From the NCBI GenBank assembly GCA_036346225.1, contig JARFIW010000139.1:1302001-1366000 (forward strand): DNA of 64,000 nt, read 5' to 3'. Position numbers and translations under genes: made by a program. The number at the start of each line of letters is the position of its first letter. Within the stretch, counting starts at the first letter, position 1. The notes under the pieces were generated by a model. That model had not been told where the DNA came from, ran no database searches, and saw nothing but the letters and a program-made list of their open reading frames with translations. Below, piece after piece: positions 44,136-54,914 of the stretch. The stretch comes from Platerodrilus igneus (Eukaryota; Arthropoda; Insecta; Coleoptera; Lycidae).

Positions 44136-44723
44136 ATTTACTGCATAAGAAGCAAAAAATAATTTTATTGTGTCGAGCAGTGCTGTCACATCTCAAACCC
44201 CGTATAAACAAAGCATGTAGTTACTATTTATTTTGATCGGATTGGTGAACTTAACATAACTTCAACCTCAAATTAGAGATTGAATCAATTTAACAAATTT
44301 TTTGTTAAGTACGTTGCGTTAAGTACTATTGTACACAACTACATAAGAACGCGTAGGTTCAACTTTGTTTATATAGAAAGTAAATTTACGGTACGATAAG
44401 TGATTCTGAATTACACTTTAGTCTTATAATACACAATAACTGATCAATACCTGAAAACAGATCACGAGTGTTGCATAAAGTGCCCAGTTCTTAAAAATAC
44501 AATTAATCAGTCAAAGTCGTTGCTAAATGTAAAATGTTTATTTAGTTCTTATCAAAATATACTCCCACTTATTAATAACAAAAAACCACATCGTGCCTGA
44601 ATATACCTTCACTTTCTCTGGAGACTCATTCGAACGTTAAAATTTGTCTCTATCGAGATCACTCACTACACGTTGAATTTCATACTTCTGTAATTTAACT
44701 TAATAATTGGAGGAGGAGATCTA
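44136..44723. other. Unassigned DNA
   Basis: No gene or repeat was recognised. Confidence 0.5.
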
Positions 44724-46329
44724 ATGGTGTGCTCAAGTAAACTTGAGGGAATGGTCTGCTTAAGATGATGGAATCTCAACTATTTTCCGACTAAACTAGG
44801 GGTCTATTCCTCGGGTAGAGTTTATGGGGGTGGTCGTGGATTTTATAACAAAAACATCGTTCACTTACTGACTTTAATAATACAAAATGGGGGTGCAAAA
44901 AAGGCGCCACCAAGTCCTTGAATTTTCATCACGGGTTTGCCTTAAGGGATGACTTTGAAGTCCTTAGAGGGAAATATCGTATTTACTGCTAAAGCAGAAG
45001 CTGTAAAAAATAGTATAAATAAAATAATGAAGGACACAAGAGATGCACTCTTGTTACCTTACAGCATAAAGAAAAAGAATAGTCATTAATATCAATAATT
45101 TAAACACTATTATATAAACAAATTTAAGCATTAAATTTTTTAAAAGTGCTGTCTAGTGCTTCCTTACCAAGTCACTGCTGAAAACTTTATTTTTATAAAA
45201 GGGCATTGGTACATTTTTACTTTTTATCTCAGTTACACTATCCTTGAACTCACTTGCCCAAAATAAAATAATTACTCAAATGAGTTTAATAATTGTTCTT
45301 TAATTGAATTTAGCTTTCCTCATAATAAAATTTTATATACAAAATATACATCAATAATGTGGGCTATTCTTTTAGACTCAGTTATTACTTATGAAAACCA
45401 TGACTGTCTTTACTAGGAATAAAGGAATATTAGTAATGTATTAAATATGTCTACGTGGCTTTCTGAATTAATTACCCAAAATACACAGATCTGTTACCTT
45501 GGTTTACAAAAGTGTATTAAATATTCAAAGACAAATGAAATTAGTTCTGGTAATTACTTAAGGTGTAATTGAATTTAAATGAAATATTTTGTTAGGACTA
45601 AATAAGGATATTCTTAATCATAATCATTTGCAATAATATCATATATAAACTATGGAAAATTGCAAATAGCAAAACTTTTCATAATTACATTGTAAAACAA
45701 AAGCATAAAATGTTACTTGTTTTTAATCATCTGCCTCGCTGTCAAGTTATACGAACAGTTGTAGTCAGGTCAAGTGGATAGAAAAACTCTTACCTTGCAA
45801 ACTGGTACTTTAAACTTCATTAAAACTAATACCTTGTGGAAACCGCATGTGTTTGCATGCGATCCTTCGACAAACAAATGACGTCAGCGTGCTGTCCACA
45901 TTTTATTGCGTAATATACTGGATCTTTACTGGGAACCATCTACGCGGACTTGATGTGCATTTCATTTTAGCAAATCGAAACAAAGCTAATCCATAAATAG
46001 GCTATTCGAAGTACATCACTTTCGACGTTTCTTTAACTTGTGTGTAAAGAACGATTGAAAAATTAAGCATGATGTTTGAGCCCATAAACTCGCAAGCTAA
46101 TCGATGCTGAATGTCCAGAATAGATATTTATTACATTTACGTTAGTAAGATTAAACTTGACAATTTATAGAAATTAAAATTCGCCGACCATTTAAATTAT
46201 TTTTTTAATAAGTTCAGTGAAATTAATATTTACAAATTTAAGGAAATTATTATTAAAAATCTCATGAACGCTATAATAAAATCATTTAGTCTAACATAAT
46301 AATAATTTAATCTGCTTAGCATTATTAGA

Positions 46330-46506
46330 ATGCACAGAAAATCAGATGCATCTTTCACTTGGTTAGGCAACAACGATTATTGCCACTCGCAGATTGCTGA
46401 CGTGGACTTTATGGACCTGCATGATGCTTGTAACTCTACAAGTGGTCGGGCCAGACTAAATCGTCTTGTCGACGAGATTCGCACTACACATTTAAAAATC
46501 GTCTGA
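46330..46506 (+). CDS. Unrecognised 58-residue open frame in a GC-richer island
   Basis: ATG at 46330 opens MHRKSDASFTWLGNNDYCHS.. DVDFMDLHDACNSTSGRARL.. and stops at TGA 46504. Base composition is noticeably richer in G+C than the surroundings and an acceptor-like 'attattag' precedes it, so it may be a relic exon or transposon coding piece. I do not recognise the protein, and it may be chance. Confidence 0.2.
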   Translation: MHRKSDASFTWLGNNDYCHSQIADVDFMDLHDACNSTSGRARLNRLVDEIRTTHLKIV

Positions 46507-47555
46507 CATTGGAGATGCAATTCAAACGATCAACGTTTACTAATAGTAACTAGACCAACTTTAATAAGTAATAAATTCTTTGTGATTGGGCTATATGGTC
46601 CTGGTCTGAATAATTCACGTCACAAAATTAAAGGTTTATTTAAATAAATAATGCAGTGTGTTTTATAAATAAATTTATTAGGATTTGTAATTGTCAAAAA
46701 ATTGTTACAATATTCAGAAAATTGTAGATTGAATAGATACTATTACAAAACGACTTTCTAATATTACACTAGATAAGTTGGTTTAGCTAAAAAATATTGT
46801 TTCGTTTTTGATTCCAAAGTCACACTCACAGAAACATGACTTAGAAAATGCAGTTTAAAAATAACGGATTGCTTCGACGTTTTTATAGACTTTTCTTTTG
46901 ACAGCTAAATGATGTAATTATCACATTTAATTTGAGAAAGAAAAACAACATAAATTCAAACCCACATTCCTATCAATTACAAACTTTCATAAAATAATTA
47001 AACATAATTAAAATAACGTAAAGCTATAAATAAATAATTTTTCGAAAAAATAAAAGCATCGTATTTTTTCTAAAAGGAGAATTAATAGCAGCCCACTGTG
47101 TTTTTGTGCTTGCGTAAAATATAAGCTCCGTGGCCTTAGCTGCTGTTTGCCCCCTAGTTCTGTCAATAATAGAAGAAAAAGATATTTTTCTTCGTGTTAT
47201 TTTGTTGACAATTAGGTCAGTAAATAGCGAGATCTTTGATGCAAATACATAGGAGCAAGCTGAAATACTATTTAGGTATTCACTGGGACTTTTGAAAAAC
47301 ATACCAATCTTGCACAAACTAGCGACTCTAACTTAGTGAACATAGAAGAAAATCCGTTTTAAAATTGTAAGTTTTTAAGTTTCTTGCAAAGAATTAGATA
47401 TGAGTTTGTTCAAGAAAAAAATAATAAGAGAGCGAAAACATAGCACATCAAATTTTACATTAAAGGATACTTTTCAATACTTTATATTTACGCGTTATAA
47501 AGCTACAAACATTGCAATGCACTGAACCCATTTTATGAACCGTCCATATTACTTT

Positions 47556-48022
47556 ATATAGTCGAAATCAGGAAAAAATGAATGCACGTCGTCAACCGTA
47601 TTCGTATGCATCAAGATTAATCAATTGACTGTTTAATAAAAATTTCCAGAAATATTCCCATTGGAAATCGAAAATAATATAATGAAAACATCAAAATATA
47701 AAAGCAAACCCAAATATAAAGGCGCAGTTATAAGTTATGGTTATGTTAGGTATGTTGTATTAAAAATGACATGTGTTAAAAAACCGTACAAATCAACTTA
47801 AAGACTTCGTTAATATAAGTGAAATATAGTTAGGACATGCGACAGTTTGCTGTTCCTATTCTTTACGTATCATAAACTCCACAGCGTAAGTCGTTACTAA
47901 ACTACTTTGCTCGAAACACGTGCTACTTGTATTCTTTCTTTCTCTTACATGTTAAATACGCGCATTGTATATGCGGAAGTATATCTTGGATTGAATCAAA
48001 ATTTTCCTGATTTCGACTATAT
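47556..48022. mobile_element. MITE-like element related to that at 11359
   Basis: Left end atatagtcgaaatcagg followed by aaaa; right end is the complement (ttttcctgatttcgactatat). TIR about 20 bp. The subterminal 'aatgaatgcacgtc' matches 'aatgaatgcatgtc' of the MITE at 11359, so they are the same family, although this member is 467 bp. Flanked by TA-type sequence; no coding. It lies inside the candidate element 44724-48158. Confidence 0.75.
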
Positions 48023-48344
48023 CATTGAACTTGTGTTAATACTATCACTGGATAGATGGTGTTTTGAATTGTTCTACTTCGAAAACCATCACTGACTGAA
48101 AATCAAGATTCCTTCATCCTAAAGAGACCACTCCCTCAAGTCCACTTGAGCACACCATATGGTCTCTGATTTAATAAATTTGTAATAATATAACAGTTGC
48201 ACTACAGATAATTGGTGTGTAGTACATTATTAAAACAAATTACATCACTATGCAATCTACCAGTTATTATGACGTAGCAACGTAGAATGAGCATTGAGAA
48301 ATTCTTTGCCTTTTCATTAATGAGATTCTAAATTTAATTTTCCT

Positions 48345-48790
48345 GTTGGTAAATACAGACTATATTTACTCACCTGTTAGTCGGTAAAACGCGGTGAGTT
48401 TACTTGCGGGAAGTTGTAAAGCATATTGCAACATGTATTTACACACATACTTCGTTTCCTTAAACAAACACGAGTTGGTGTTAATCGCAAGTAAGAACAA
48501 GCAATATGAGCTGATGGTGCTATTATATTATACCAACATTTTCGTTGAACGCTGTTAAATTCGTGTAGGAATTAAACTGTAAATTCCTGCGTTCAAGTTT
48601 GAATAAACATTGTTTGAGAAGATATGTATTTATTCGGTATAGCTAAGGGTATTGGAGGAAAACATAAACGCAACTGGGTTAGTTATAATTTATAGTTATT
48701 TCTTAAGACAATCACCTTCCAGCTTGAGCTATAAACCTATAAATCGTGCACTTTAATGTTAATTATAGTACATCTTTACAAATGCCAATC
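48345..48790 (+). repeat. Unclassified dispersed repeat, copy 3
   Basis: It aligns with 9740-10260 and with the reverse complement of 38030-38400: cggtaaaacgcggtgagttt, gttaatcgcaagtaag, tagttataatttatagttat. It is the shortest or most diverged of the three. The 69-residue frame at 48746 is not conserved. Confidence 0.6.
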
Positions 48791-49600
48791 AATAAACAAA
48801 CTATTGAGATAACTAAAACTCTAATCCCGTACGAATTTAACTACTTAGCGCCTCTGTGCAGAGAAACATATTTTAGCGGGCTACTATTAACGCGTTTCAC
48901 CAATTTAAAACAAGTAATAACAAAAGTCTTTATTACTTACTATTCACAAGTCTAATTATCAGTATATTCTTTATTTATAGATGTTTTCAGTCTAATTAAC
49001 AATGAAGCACTATCACACTAATGCTATTTACAAGCACTAATATCTTCTTAAACTAATTCCTTAACCATAAGTCTTCTCAACAACACTATACACTACTATA
49101 ATTTATTTATTACACTTTTGTCTATTTATGTTCAAGCTGGCGGTACAATATACACATTCACATAACACAAATTTATATTTACTATACGGTATTAAAAACG
49201 TAATGACCAACTAACTATACACGAGATGATGTATATACGACATTATGATATAGACTAATTTGTTACGTTCAAAACCCTGCAAACAATTTTTCCTGCATTC
49301 ATTTTTAAAACACCCAAAAATTGCTCAACAAGTTCGATTTCCTACCACTTGAAATTATTGTTATTTAATAAAATTTCTCAAGTAATTACTCTATACAAAG
49401 TAGTTGCAATAAATTCTAGCATCTGCAGTGATTACATTTCAAGTAAAATCTGCATGTAAATGTGCAGCTTTCTTCTAAAAGATAAGACCTTACCACCTGC
49501 TTACATCTGCTTACAATGGGCTTGTTATCTGGTATTCTGCAGCTGTTAAGACATTACAAAGTAACAAAAGTGTCCTCCTTTGTTTAAAACCCGTTCTGTT
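48791..49600. other. Unassigned AT-rich DNA
   Basis: No gene or repeat was recognised. Confidence 0.5.
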
Positions 49601-49826
49601 GCGGTATTCGGCGTAAACATTTCTTTACTTACTTTTACTGTTTTCTTTTGTGTTTGCGCGGAATACCGTAACAAATTCCTACATTCATCGCCGATCTTAT
49701 ATATACCCTATAATTAAATAGATGACTCATATTCTACTGTTCGCCGGAACGTTCGAGACTTCTGTAGAATATACCTTCGGTTATGCAGCAGTGTTTGACG
49801 AGTTGCCTAACAGTAGTTCGTAACAA
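49601..49826. repeat. Inverted repeat and LTR-like segment
   Basis: tgttgcggtattcggcg (49601) pairs imperfectly with the complement of cgcggaataccgtaaca (ending 49675), a stem of about 21 bp. A tatatata box follows at 49699, and the segment could also be bounded as TGTTGCG…CGTAACA (49601-49826), as in a short LTR. No primer-binding site or duplication was found, so this is tentative. Confidence 0.3.
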
Positions 49827-50820
49827 TATTTCCATCGCCTAGTAAACTACATCAACAATAGCTGACTAACAATAATTGTTCCATTTTAATATATAAAAAA
49901 TATTTATAACTTGTGTAGTATATTTAATTACCAGCATTACCATTCTAGTGAAAACTGGTATTTGTGCATGAAAGCGAAGGCGAATAGTTCTGTTTTGCGC
50001 GCCTGGTAGCAACCTGACTTAAAGTCCGGCCACCGCATTGTGATGCCACACAAAAACAAATTATACAGGTAAGCTTAAAGAGATCGTCGATTTTAATTAT
50101 TCTTTAACTTCTAATCTTTTGCCATAAAGTTGCATTATTGAATAGTTAGTTAGCTACAATCTCTGAATTCTAATAACTACCAAGCATCCATTTGCCATCA
50201 AATGTATCTCGTTACGTTTTTGCTTTTTCGTATTGACCTGATCAGTTCGTAAATTATTAAAGTTTTTTATGTAAGCTTCTTAAACTTACATCTACTAATT
50301 TCCACTTCAATTCATTGGTTGATACATTTAGTTACATATAATTGAATTTTGACGAAACGTCAGGAGACAACTTCACAGATAATTGGCAAGCCTCGAAAAA
50401 ATTGAATCTGCGTGTTAAGCATTGTGATCTTATTTTTGATCAGATGATCTTAATTAGCCCTTGATTTACATACCATCCAAAGTTTTGTGTAACATCAGGA
50501 TTTTATCTGTATCCCAACCTACACAGATGTTGACACATTTAGAAAAATCGGCTGCGTGCACGCGTTCCATATGGTCACTTAGCCGAAACACCGCCCGCCC
50601 AAATTTCTACTATCTGAGTATGTGGTTAATATAAATGGGACCGTGTTAGATTGGTGTTTTTGTAGGATTGCCTGCGTCATGCCCATCCGCCCACCCGCTT
50701 TCATAGAAGCGGCCCCTTCACCATGCTGATGTCGGAGTCACTGTGTTAATAAATAAATTAATAGTATTAATTTCAAAGTAGTTATAACTGGCTACCGCTC
50801 CCAACCTTCTTAATTTACAC
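49827..50820. other. Unassigned DNA
   Basis: No gene. A GC-rich piece near 50680-50750 (gactccgacatcagcatgg on the minus strand) is echoed at 52948 (gactccgacatcaacgttcc), on the other side of the LINE inserted at 50841. These may be the two ends of an older element. Confidence 0.35.
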
Positions 50821-51369
50821 TACAACTGAAAAAAAGAACATCATCATCATCATTAGGTCTACAGTCCTGGAACTGGTTAGACGCGTGTCTTCATTGTTTC
50901 CTATTCTGAACTAACCTACACATTTCCCTGAAATTTGCACAGTCTGAATCTATCACTATCTGATCTAGGTCTACATCTACCTCCTATTTCCTACCTCTGC
51001 TTGTGATATATCCCATACTATTCCCCAAAAATGCTATAGAACGTATTACGACCTTCTATTTCTTCTTGTTCCCCTACTATTTCTATAACGTATTTGTTAT
51101 TAACTTTGTCTGTCCATGCTATCATTCTCATACATCTGAAGCACAGCATTCCAAAAGGCTGCTAACGTTTTTCTGTCTGCTTTTCCTACTGCCCGTATTT
51201 CATAGGCATTCTGTGCTGTGTTTCACACATATGCTTTCAACAATTTTCGTCTTGTTTCTACGTTTGTTGTCTTTCATCATAGGCGCTATTCTTTCTTGGT
51301 AGATGCAGTTCGGTTCCCTTCTATTGTTTTACAATTATATACCCTATTTCTCCGACATCCAGTGGTTTT

Positions 51370-51672
51370 GAAGGGGGGGGTAGTTGGTATGTGTGTGACT
51401 ACAACGCTCAAGGTCCCGGGTTCGAATCTCGCTTGAAAAATGACAGGCAAGCATTTTTCACAAAAATACACCCTCGTTCGGATGAGACAAAATGGAGGTC
51501 TCGTGTGTGTGTGTGTGTGTGTGTTGTCACGCACGTTAAAGATCCCAACCTTGCTTAGAACAGCAAGGGTTCGGCAAAGTTCATAATTTTCTAGGTAAAA
51601 AAACTCGCTTCCTGGCGAATGTAGTACCTTCGGGTAGAGCATTGGAAAGTCACATGTAAGGTTACGAAGGGG
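51370..51672 (+). mobile_element. tRNA-derived SINE, copy 1
   Basis: The head has a box A-like 'tagttggtatg' and a box B 'ggttcgaatct', followed by the family body (cttgaaaaatg.caggcaagc, atttttcacaaaaa, cacgttaaagatccc, gtagtaccttcgggtagagc, attggaaa). A (GT)n expansion lies at 51503-51523. It interrupts LINE sequence that is contiguous at 52005-52020, and a short gaagggg repeat flanks it. The orientation follows the tRNA head. Confidence 0.85.
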
Positions 51673-52184
51673 AGTAAGCAGCCTGTGGCTGCCAAGTTCC
51701 CCAGCACTTGAACATTTGCCAATTTAATATTTTTTCCAATATATATTTTTGCACAGTCAACATTAGTTGCAGATATTTCACAACCAACACCTGTAACTGT
51801 TTATAATAATCATCAGATTTATTTGCGCTTATTTTTTCGTCATTGGGTTTTCTGTCTCAAAACAGGTTGGGTACGTACTTGCACTTATTTATGTTCTGTG
51901 GTAGCCTACATAGTTCCCTGAAATTCTCACACAGCCTATATACAGCTCGGTTCCCCTTCTATTATTTTATAATTGTTTGCCCCATTTCACCGAGATTCAG
52001 TGAAGGGGATAAGCAGCCTGTGGCTGCCAAGATCACTCCACACTTAGACATTTGCCAAATTAATAGTTTTCCAGTAAATCCTTTCACACAACTTAGCATT
52101 GTTCGAGAATATTGCCTAACCAATACTTGTAGTTGCTTATAATAATCATCATGTTTAAGTACAGTTACTTATTTCATCATTAGT

Positions 52185-52448
52185 TTATCCATCTTGGGAC
52201 TGGTAGGATGCGTACCTCCATTGATTTCTATTATGGGCTAGCCTACACATTTCCCTGAAATTCCTACAGCCTACATCTTTCTCAATCTGTGTGTAGTAGT
52301 CTAACCTAGGTCTACCTCTTCTTCTCTTTTTTCCTATCTCTGCTTTTAATATATTTCGCACTATTCTCTCATGCCGTAGTATGTGGCCTATCATCCTACC
52401 TGTCCTATTTTTAACCGTTTTCCATATATTTCTTTTTTCCCCTACCAT
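52185..52448 (-). pseudogene. RTE-like LINE ORF2 C-terminus, best preserved copy
   Basis: Minus strand: MVGEKRNIWKTVKNRTGRMI, GHILRHERIVRNILKAEIGK, KRRRGRPRLDYYTQIEKDVG, NFREMCRLAHNRNQWRYAS. This is the conserved tail of RTE/CFDP2-like LINE polymerases (GHILRH, GRPR, LA..R..WR). It belongs to the third tandem unit of the LINE at 50825-52852. RT motifs upstream are mostly absent (truncated at 52836). Confidence 0.85.
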
Positions 52449-52852
52449 TTTTAGTACATCTTCGTTCTTAACTTTGTCTGTTCATGATATCTTCATCATA
52501 CGTCTTTAGCACCACAATTCAAAGGCTTCTACCTTTTTCTTGTCCGCTTCTCTTACTGTCCAGGCTTCACAACCGTACAGTGCTGTGCTCCACACATATG
52601 TTTTAAGCAATCTTTTCGTTGTTTCTATGTTTGTTGTCTCTGAACACAATAGTTAGTTTTATTCTTGTTAAATGTAGCACGACCTTGTACTAATCTTTGT
52701 TTTATATCTTTTGCGCTTTTCCCATCTTGCATTATTTGGCTTCCTAGGTAACAGAAATTTGTAACCCCTTGTAAGTTCTTATTACCCTATTTGTATTCTT
52801 GTTTTGGATTTATTTTTCTCTCCTTTGCATACTAATACTGAAAAAAAGAACA

Positions 52853-53316
52853 TAACTATTTAATATGAATACTGCTCCACTAAACTACATAATCATTAAC
52901 GTTGTAACAATTTTGGAATTATTACTTTTAATGTATTCATTAGTAGAACGACTCCGACATCAACGTTCCCATGGGTGGAGGGAAGGGAGGAGTTGGCGCA
53001 TGGTTTTGGCGGGCGGGCAATTTTACAAATGCCAGAATCAAATATATCCCTGTTTACATTCCAAACATTCTGACGTCACAAAACATACCAGAATTCTTAC
53101 TTTAAACTGTCTAAGACGTTTCGCTACCAAAATTCCGGCGTCGAGTTTCCGGTCAATTTGGCAGCAAATATAAAGTATAACATGTGTATTAAATCCACAT
53201 ACAAAGAAAATACATGTGCGTGTATGTTTCGCTCTCAATTGCATTTTCTTGATTGTTTATCTAAATTTCGAAAAGATATAGCAAATCACAACCTCGTGTG
53301 CAAATGCAAAACGTAC
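52853..53316. other. Unassigned DNA between LINE and hAT terminus
   Basis: No gene. The frames at 52865 and 53038 have no recognised motifs. 52945-53030 is GC-rich (see 50680-50750). Confidence 0.4.
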
Positions 53317-53520
53317 AGGGCCGGGGATTACCGACCGTATAACCCGTGCAATCGCACGGGGAGCCAAAAATCTAGGAGCTGTAAAAATTAAAACAATTTT
53401 TTTAAAATTTATTCTATACTTACAAAGTGAAGCAAAAAACGAGCTGCGATATGTGATAACAACTTGAAATTGTATAAAAACATAAATGTATTGTCGTGCG
53501 TTTGATACAAAATGCATTAA
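53317..53520 (+). mobile_element. hAT-type terminal sequence with hairpin
   Basis: It begins cagggccggggattaccgac, then cccgtgcaatcgcacggg, a perfect small hairpin, then gagcc. CAGGGCCGG is the typical terminus of ZMYM1-like hAT elements. The matching other end is not found, so only a terminal fragment can be claimed; its right limit is uncertain. Confidence 0.6.
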
Positions 53521-53809
53521 TTGTGATATCTTAATCTTGCAGCTAGAAGCACATTAAATAGGATAAGTAAATTAATTATAAACTGAAAACTGCTTAACGC
53601 TTGTGTTTATCCTTTTTGTGAATTTTATGTAATAGCAGCAGCTATTCATTTCACTGATAAGGATAAGTTGTATTGACAGTTTTAGCTTCCTTTGTATAAT
53701 TCAAACATTATTCATCATGGATGCGGATTAAAAATAGTGCATAACGTATCCTTGGTAGGACAAATAACAAACGCCAGCAGTTCTATTGACTTTGTGCAAG
53801 TACACAATT

Positions 53810-54049
53810 TTAACAAATATCCGTATCTCCTAGTGTCCACGTTATACAGTCGTTCAGTGCTGTGCTCTGCACAGCTGCTTGTACCAATCTTTTCCTTATT
53901 TCCGTGTGTGTTGCCTTCGAACATAGTAGTTGCCTTTTCTTGTTAAATGTAGCACGACCGAGTACTAATATTTGTTTTATATTTTTTGTGCTTTTCCCAT
54001 TTTGCTTTAATAGGTTTCTTAGGTAGCAGAAATCCTTACTCTGTTGCAA
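53810..54049 (-). pseudogene. RTE-like LINE reverse transcriptase, thumb region
   Basis: 79 residues: DFCYLRNLLKQNGKSTKNIK, then RATFNKKRQLLCSKATHTEI, RKRLVQAAVQSTALNDCITW and TLG. This matches the (F)xYLG-type motif and following ARATFNKKR…L…YGCETW block of RTE-like polymerases. Substitutions such as YLR for YLG and NDC for YGC show decay. Confidence 0.85.
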
Positions 54050-54378
54050 ATTTTTGTTTCTTATTTATATTCTGGTTTTTTACTTATTCTTTTTTCCCTT
54101 ACATACTGGTACTTTACCTTAATTTTTATAAATTTTCAGACTGTATTTCTCTGTTACTGTTTCTATTGTATTTTGTAACAGCTCTAATTTGCTAGACAAA
54201 ACATCAGTAGTATCCAAATACACAACATCTCTGTAATCAAAAACTGGTAGGAGTGGTGTCAAAATGCTATCGTGTTTCAAAGGAAAGTATTGAAAATTGG
54301 AGCTGGCGCAGGGGACGTAATTTAGAAAATACAGATTAACATACGTTTGTAACATGTGGTTTTCAACTCAATCATTGA

Positions 54379-54579
54379 TCAAACGTTACACCTTAATTTG
54401 TCAAATACTTTTTCCAAATGTACAAACCCCATATACACGCTTTCTCCATTTTCTATTGTTTTCTCCATTATCACCCTTAAAGCTAAAATGGCCTCCCGTG
54501 TTCCCTTATTTTGCCTAAACCCATATTGATCTTCTCCTAGTATTTCTTCAGCTCGTTTTTCCATCCGCCTTGTATACAA
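54379..54579 (-). pseudogene. RTE-like LINE reverse transcriptase, fingers region
   Basis: 66 residues: RRMEKRAEEILGEDQYGFRQ, NKGTREAILALRVIMEKTIE, SVYMGFVHLEKVFDKL. This is RT motifs 1-3; the catalytic aspartate position in F-V-D-L-E-K-A-F is histidine here (FVHLEKVF). The frame is lost at the end. Confidence 0.85.
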
Positions 54580-54608
54580 TTCGAGTTAATATTTTGGACA
54601 CGCGTGCT

Positions 54609-54914
54609 GTCAAACTTATTGTGGCGGTTCCGTTGCGTAGTTGGTATGACGGTGAATACTACGCTCAAGATCCCGGGTTCGAATCCCGACACGTTCCGCT
54701 TGAAAAATGTTAGACGAGCATTTTTCACAAAAAAATGCGCCCTCCAATGAAAGGCAAAACGTATGTCCCGTATATGAGTGTTGCCAGGTACGTTAAAAAT
54801 CCCTACCTTGCTCGACAAAATTCAAAATTTCCGTGTAAAAAAACTCGTTTTCTGGTCAATGTAGTACCTTCCGGTGGAGCATTGGAAAATCAAATGCTGT
54901 GTCAAACTTATTGT
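54609..54914 (+). mobile_element. tRNA-derived SINE, copy 2, with perfect 14-bp target-site duplication
   Basis: gtcaaacttattgt at 54609-54622 is repeated exactly at 54901-54914. The SINE (54623-54900) has head ggcggttccgttgcgtagtt, box B ggttcgaatcc and the same body as copy 1, without the (GT)n expansion. It inserted into the LINE RT region. Confidence 0.92.

Larger units (their letters stand above)
44724..48158. mobile_element. Candidate 3.4-kb element with terminal inverted repeats
   Basis: 44724 begins atggtgtgctcaagtaaact, and 48158 is the end of its complement (agtccacttgagcacaccat). The TIRs can be followed for about 55 bp with roughly eight mismatches (tgaggga.tggtct, then gatga.ggaatct). 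No transposase was recognised. The 97-residue minus frame at 47024-47317 and a 58-codon plus frame at 46330 show no family motif. It is either a non-autonomous transposon or two separate MITE ends. Confidence 0.5.
50825..52852 (-). mobile_element. RTE-like LINE with tandem 3' ends, perfect 16-bp target-site duplication
   Basis: The 16-bp sequence actgaaaaaaagaaca occurs exactly at 50825-50840 and 52837-52852. Between them lie three LINE 3'-end units (starting near 50841, 51840 and 52180), the outer one carrying the tcatcatcatcat tail. Only the third runs on towards RT before stopping at 52836. A SINE interrupts the first. The duplication shows that the composite was inserted as one unit. Confidence 0.85.

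Noticed and set aside
49740..49790. Heat-shock-element-like GAA/TTC cluster
   Set aside because: Only partly matches the alternating pattern and lies downstream of the nearby TATA, where such elements are not expected.
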